Source: Vicinamibacteria bacterium
Lineage (GTDB): Bacteria > Acidobacteriota > Vicinamibacteria > Vicinamibacterales > 2-12-FULL-66-21
Assembly (NCBI GenBank): GCA_025937075.1
Contig: JAICSD010000022.1
Span: forward strand, 1-18,656
Direction of reading: 5' to 3'
DNA length: 18,656 nt
Under the pieces are notes generated by a model, which had not been told where the DNA came from, ran no database searches, and was given only the letters and a program-made list of their open reading frames with translations. Shown piece by piece: positions 13,505-18,656 of the stretch. The position numbers and the translations under genes were made by a program. Position 1 is the first letter of the stretch. Every line of letters starts with the position of its first letter.

Positions 13505-16024
13505 GGAGAGTGCCCGTCGGAAAAAGGCTGCCACTTCAGGAGCAATCTGTCGACGGGCGTCGCGAATATCGGGAATCGGACGCGGTGCTGACGCTCCCCC
13601 GATCACGTCGAATACGCGCTCGCTTGTGAGACTTTCGTACAGCACGGCTGCAAGTCCCCACAAATCATCTGACGCGAACGTTGCGTCGCCAGTCTGGTAT
13701 GGACAGCGATACTGGAGTGTGCCGCGCAGCGGTCGCCACGTAGAGACGCCCGTGGACAGCTGCGGCGCTGTGAGACCAAAATCGAGTAGCTTCACACTGT
13801 CATCAGAGGAAAAGCCGATGTTGCTTGGTTTCACATCGCCGTGGACCAACCCCTCCGCGTGAAGGCACATCAATCCGTCGCAGATGGCCAAGCCGATATT
13901 GACGGTTTCGACCATCGTCAGGAGACCGCCCCCGAGTCGGTCTTTCAACGTCCCACGCTCGAGGTATTCCATGACAAGCACGGGACGGCCGTCGCAGAAC
14001 TCGAGACTGTAAACCGTCGCGAGATTTGGGTGAGAGATCGCGGCCATGATGCGACCTTCAGCCGCGCAGCGGATGTCGCCCGCCGCCGTTCGGTATGGAA
14101 GTGTCTTCAGCGCGACCGTACGATCGAGTGCTTCGTCGCGCGCACGGTACACGACGCCCATTCCGCCTCGCCCCACGCGCGATTCGACGCGATATTTTCC
14201 ATTCATCACTGCTGGGAGGCTGGAACGGACCATCGGGGCGCCGCACCCGCCGCACACAGAGGACGAATCGGCGGGCACCACAGAGCCGCACCTGGGACAT
14301 TCAGCTGCGGCGATTACCACCGCGCGATTCGTGTGGTGCGAGGGCGAGCAGCCGTCGAGCTGATGATAGAGGGCCAATCCCGCATGAATTGCAAGATCTG
14401 CCAGCAGGCTGCGATCCTCCTTCAAATAGCTCCGGTCGTTCACTCTGTCGCTGAGTGCGAGCAGACCTAACATTTCGCCATCCGGAGAGCGCAGAGGAAC
14501 GAGCCACGCAGCCGCGGTTCGAGCGATCCACCGAGCGTCAGCGTCGTCGACCGCCGCGACGAGCGCCTCTGTGACAGGACAATCGTTCTGGCGGCTCCGC
14601 GCAAGGAGATCAATCAGAACGGAGTCCGCAGGCACCACAGTGTCGACATCGGGATCCTCGAATTCGCCGTTGCCGGAAGCTCGAAGCAGTACGGAAGCAG
14701 CACGCGCCAACAGGACGTTCCTGACCGTCTGTGCAAGGAGTGCCGCTGACGCCCTGCCGTTCGCTGTACTCCAGAGGCGATCGCGAAATTCTGCTATCAC
14801 GGATCTGGAGTCGTAGCTCGGGCCGAAGAATCGTCGATCAACGGCTTGGAGTACCCGCGAGTATGTAAAGAGTCCGGACGCGCCCAGGAGGAGGCCGGAA
14901 AGCCCGATCCTTGCGGCTGGCTGGGCAGCGAACGTCGCGATCGAAAGGTCACGGTAGCTGTATGCCAGCCACGTCACATACGCGAAAGGCAGCATGCACA
15001 CCGTCGCACAGCAGAATTTCAGCACCGTGCACTGCAGGGCGCGCCGCAGTACGAGGCGCACGTCGAGTGTGCGCTTTGTCACGACCGAATACGTCGTGCT
15101 GAAGGGGAGTGAGAGTACAAATCCAAACAGCACGGTTCCAAGGAGCGGACGAACTGTCTTCGTCGCCGCCCACCGACCAAACGAGGGGATGACCGCCTCG
15201 GCCACAACTTCAATGACCAGTGGCGCCAGGCCACAAAACAGGCTCAGCACCATCCATAGTGCTCGCGATCGATCACTGCCACGTGCAATCCAGCATCGCA
15301 ATCCGAGATAGGGAAACGCCGCCCCCGTCAATCCAAACGTAATCGCCCAGTATGCGTTGCTGCTGCCGACGAGTAAGGCTTGTGGGATGCCTCGGACCCC
15401 CGACACGGCCGCGATATTGATCCCCAGTAACAGCACCGCCGCGACAGACGCGGCGTGCGCCGCGACAGAAGCGACTTGGAGTGTCCAGCCTTGATCGGCT
15501 CGGGAGGGAAATTCACGCGCGAACAGCCAAACGCATAGTGGTATGAGCGGATCGAGATGAACCAGAAGAAAGCCGCCGATCAAGCCACCTGTGGAGCTGC
15601 TTAACGATCGAGTCGCACCCCGAACGGACGCGAGCGCGAGCAAGAGGAAAAGGGCGCCCAGGAACCGCGCGGCGCGATCATGTCTACCGACCATGACGAG
15701 CACGGCACCGACACTCGCGAATGCCACATAGCTGGTCAGAGACAGGGAAGGATCGATCGGCGAGGTCGCGTTAGCGAGCCCGGCGTGCCCAATAAGGCCG
15801 CAAGCGACGACGATGGCTTTCGCAAGCGCAAACCACGCTGCGGCGAAAACGGCCCTTTCCTCCCAAGAGGAGACTCCGCCGCTCGATAGCAACGAGTCCA
15901 CGAATCGAATATCGCTGCTCGGTGAACCCAATCCCGACGGCCCGTAGTCTTCGACGGCTACGCTGGCCGCCACGTCGGACTGCTCGAGAGAGACTGAGCG
16001 GGCCCTGACGTGCTCGCGTGTCAT
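13433..16024 (-). CDS. Membrane sensor Ser/Thr kinase (TM region, GAF, zinc ribbon, kinase)
   Basis: An 863-residue protein starting at the ATG at 16024, which overlaps the sigma-factor stop as ATGA. Residues about 57-395 contain eight or more hydrophobic segments, followed by the linker VVTKRTLDVRLVLRRALQ and YDSRSVIAEFRDRLW common to bacterial multi-pass sensors. About 405-560 looks like a GAF domain (LVPLRSPDGEMLGLLALSDR). A zinc ribbon follows with Cys576, Cys579, Cys591 and Cys594. Residues about 610-855 are a Hanks-type kinase: glycine loop GRGGMGVVY, Lys640 in VALK, catalytic Asp730 in HGDVKPSN (HGD replacing HRD, frequent in bacteria) and Asp748 in DFG. All catalytic residues are present, so it should be active, phosphorylating Ser/Thr in response to a membrane or GAF-bound signal. 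The coupled sigma factor is the obvious candidate partner. The kinase at the C-terminus after a membrane sensor is the reverse of the common PknB layout. Confidence 0.92.
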   Translation of the reverse strand: MTREHVRARSVSLEQSDVAASVAVEDYGPSGLGSPSSDIRFVDSLLSSGGVSSWEERAVFAAAWFALAKAIVVACGLIGHAGLANATSPIDPSLSLTSYVAFASVGAVLVMVGRHDRAARFLGALFLLLALASVRGATRSLSSSTGGLIGGFLLVHLDPLIPLCVWLFAREFPSRADQGWTLQVASVAAHAASVAAVLLLGINIAAVSGVRGIPQALLVGSSNAYWAITFGLTGAAFPYLGLRCWIARGSDRSRALWMVLSLFCGLAPLVIEVVAEAVIPSFGRWAATKTVRPLLGTVLFGFVLSLPFSTTYSVVTKRTLDVRLVLRRALQCTVLKFCCATVCMLPFAYVTWLAYSYRDLSIATFAAQPAARIGLSGLLLGASGLFTYSRVLQAVDRRFFGPSYDSRSVIAEFRDRLWSTANGRASAALLAQTVRNVLLARAASVLLRASGNGEFEDPDVDTVVPADSVLIDLLARSRQNDCPVTEALVAAVDDADARWIARTAAAWLVPLRSPDGEMLGLLALSDRVNDRSYLKEDRSLLADLAIHAGLALYHQLDGCSPSHHTNRAVVIAAAECPRCGSVVPADSSSVCGGCGAPMVRSSLPAVMNGKYRVESRVGRGGMGVVYRARDEALDRTVALKTLPYRTAAGDIRCAAEGRIMAAISHPNLATVYSLEFCDGRPVLVMEYLERGTLKDRLGGGLLTMVETVNIGLAICDGLMCLHAEGLVHGDVKPSNIGFSSDDSVKLLDFGLTAPQLSTGVSTWRPLRGTLQYRCPYQTGDATFASDDLWGLAAVLYESLTSERVFDVIGGASAPRPIPDIRDARRQIAPEVAAFFRRALSSRADVRPRSAQEFRFWLERARPL

Positions 16025-16584
16025 GCCAAGCGCTGCATTCCCCGCGACAGGCGACGCACGGCCCGCGACAACGCGACGCGCGCCGCATCTCCCGATGGCT
16101 TGCCCGTCAGCTCCGCGAGCCTGGTTGCCGTGCAATTGCTCGAGAAGGCCAGCTCAATCAACCGGCGGTCGGCAGGCGTCAGCCGCAACAGCGCCAGCCG
16201 ACAGCGGAAAAGTGCATCCCGACGAATGACGTCCTCGTCAGCCCCCTGTTTGTCGCATGCGGCGCTGATTGGGATTGGGACCGGTGGCGGGTTGCGCACG
16301 GCCCGTTTGATTTCGTCGTGCACCCGATTTCGCGCCGCGCACTTCATGTATGCGCGAAGCGAATGCTGCTCTCGCATGGTGAACTGCGGGAGGTTACGGA
16401 TGGCGCTCAGGAGCGTTTCCTGAACCAGATCGTCCGTGTCTGCGGCATCCCGGGCCCATGGCGGAAGGCGCCCTCGCGTCCAGCGCCGCAGCCGCGGCAG
16501 ATATCTTTGAACTAGTCGTTCGAGAGCGTTCACATCTCCCGTTTTAGCGAGCTCAACCAGTCCAAACGACGATTCGCCATCCAT
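16021..16584 (-). CDS. ECF-like RNA polymerase sigma-70 factor
   Basis: A 187-residue sigma factor. Region 2 is visible at about residues 18-70 (ALERLVQRYLPRLRRW, then DTDDLVQETLLSAIRNLPQF, the core-binding helix). Region 4 is at about 130-185 (LTPADRRLIELAFSSNCTATRLAELTG, a helix-turn-helix, then VALSRAVRRLSRGMQRLA). The order and length fit ECF-type factors. The ATG at 16584 is chosen because AAGGGGGG precedes it and region 2 begins shortly after; the frame continues upstream only as antisense of the next gene. Its stop overlaps the kinase start (ATGA), so the two are translationally coupled. Sigma/Ser-Thr-kinase pairs are known in several phyla, where phosphorylation can control sigma activity. 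There is no anti-sigma factor nearby. The divergent repeat motif near 13000 is a candidate target promoter. Confidence 0.92.
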   Translation of the reverse strand: MDGESSFGLVELAKTGDVNALERLVQRYLPRLRRWTRGRLPPWARDAADTDDLVQETLLSAIRNLPQFTMREQHSLRAYMKCAARNRVHDEIKRAVRNPPPVPIPISAACDKQGADEDVIRRDALFRCRLALLRLTPADRRLIELAFSSNCTATRLAELTGKPSGDAARVALSRAVRRLSRGMQRLA

Positions 16585-16610
16585 TTGCCCCCCCTTGGTT
16601 CGGAACCCGC

Positions 16611-16639
16611 AATATACGGCGCTCGCGTCTCCCCGGCAA
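16611..16639 (-). promoter_or_regulatory. Candidate promoter of the sigma-kinase operon
   Basis: Minus strand TTGCCG (16639-16634), 17-base spacer, TATATT (16616-16611), 26 bases before the ATG at 16584. The spacing is optimal and five of six -10 positions match the housekeeping consensus. This suggests the operon is transcribed by the housekeeping sigma and not strictly by its own product. Identification is by consensus only. Confidence 0.5.
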
Positions 16640-16749
16640 GCCCATCGACTGCGGAACGCAAACGACCGATCGCAATCGGACGCTATCCATTCAGACGCCC
16701 GCTCGTCGCTGGCGGACGGTATGGGGCCGCGGAGGACGCGGTCGACAGC

Positions 16750-16755
16750 TATAAT
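16750..16755 (+). promoter_or_regulatory. Candidate -10 element (TATAAT) for the BNR/VPS10-type gene
   Basis: A perfect TATAAT lies 78 bases before the ATG at 16834 on the plus strand. No good -35 hexamer is found 16-18 bases upstream, so the assignment is weak. If real, the heptamer repeat that follows would lie in the 5' leader of the transcript. Confidence 0.35.
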
Positions 16756-16758
16756 CCC

Positions 16759-16814
16759 CATCGACCATCGTCCATCGTCCATCGTCCATCGTCCATCGTC
16801 CATCGTCCATCGTC
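16759..16814. repeat. Tandem heptamer repeat, 8 units of CATCGTC
   Basis: Eight consecutive 7-base units: the first is CATCGAC and the next seven are perfect CATCGTC. The block ends 19 bases before the ATG of the propeller gene, just upstream of its CTGGAGG ribosome site. The perfect units indicate recent slippage or constraint. A heptamer in non-coding DNA varies freely in copy number without frame effect and could tune spacing or leader structure. It is too short and lacks spacers to be a CRISPR array. Confidence 0.9.
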
Positions 16815-16833
16815 TTCTGGAGGCCCGTGTTCC

Positions 16834-18656
<1,823 letters not shown>

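Noticed and set aside
16759..16814. CRISPR array
   Set aside because: Units are 7 bases long and directly adjacent, with no spacers and no cas genes.

Overview
The window looks like a high-GC chromosomal fragment from an Acidobacteriota-type bacterium, with Vicinamibacteria the closest guess. This rests on family content, not a database match. It carries two acidobacterial-type 'orphan' MacB/FtsX permeases (ADOP class), a secreted S9 peptidase, a secreted BNR/VPS10-type propeller protein, a P1-family (DmpA-like) peptidase and a transmembrane Ser/Thr kinase paired with an ECF-like sigma factor. No rRNA, tRNA, CRISPR array, integrase or transposase was seen. No gap between genes exceeds 300 bases.

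Layout. 1-624 (+) is the 3' end of an ADOP-type permease. 633-723 is a 91-base palindromic intergenic repeat. 722-3568 (-) is an S9 prolyl-oligopeptidase-like enzyme. 3601-3691 is a second copy of the same repeat. 3690-7796 (-) is a tightly overlapping four-gene operon: compact FtsX-like permease, second FtsX-like permease, LolD/MacB-like ATPase, and a protein joining an FtsX-like N-terminal membrane helix to an AttH/CrtC-like lipocalin domain. 7865-8983 (+) is a P1-family peptidase. 9040-12877 (-) is a second operon: a 67-residue exported cysteine-containing peptide, a membrane-anchored beta-propeller-like protein and a full-length ADOP permease. 13070-13504 (+) is a small helical protein with a possible histone-fold resemblance, divergent from the peptide gene. 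13433-16584 (-) is an ECF-like sigma factor translationally coupled to a membrane/GAF/zinc-ribbon/Ser-Thr kinase. 16834 to the end (+) is a partial BNR/VPS10-type propeller protein that stays open to the window edge.

The part most worth attention is 9040-16640. The peptide gene and the helical-protein gene diverge from a nearly symmetric 91-bp palindrome. Its arms carry the same bipartite motif (GGTGTTCG, 14 bases, GTCGTTCTAT, then GGCC) pointing outward, as expected for two promoters or operators read by one factor. The peptide mRNA would begin with a strong hairpin, then an excellent Shine-Dalgarno, and a second inverted repeat separates the peptide from the propeller and permease genes. 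The neighbouring sigma factor and sensor kinase are candidate regulators. The arrangement (small exported peptide, propeller, ABC-type permease) recalls NVEALA-peptide/propeller loci of Bacteroidetes. Sampled GC in this block is about 57-62%, against about 72-78% in the adjoining 5-8 kb region, so separate acquisition is possible.

The 3690-7796 operon resembles attEFGH/Lol-type exporters with a partner lipocalin, probably for a lipid or other hydrophobic substrate at the cell envelope.
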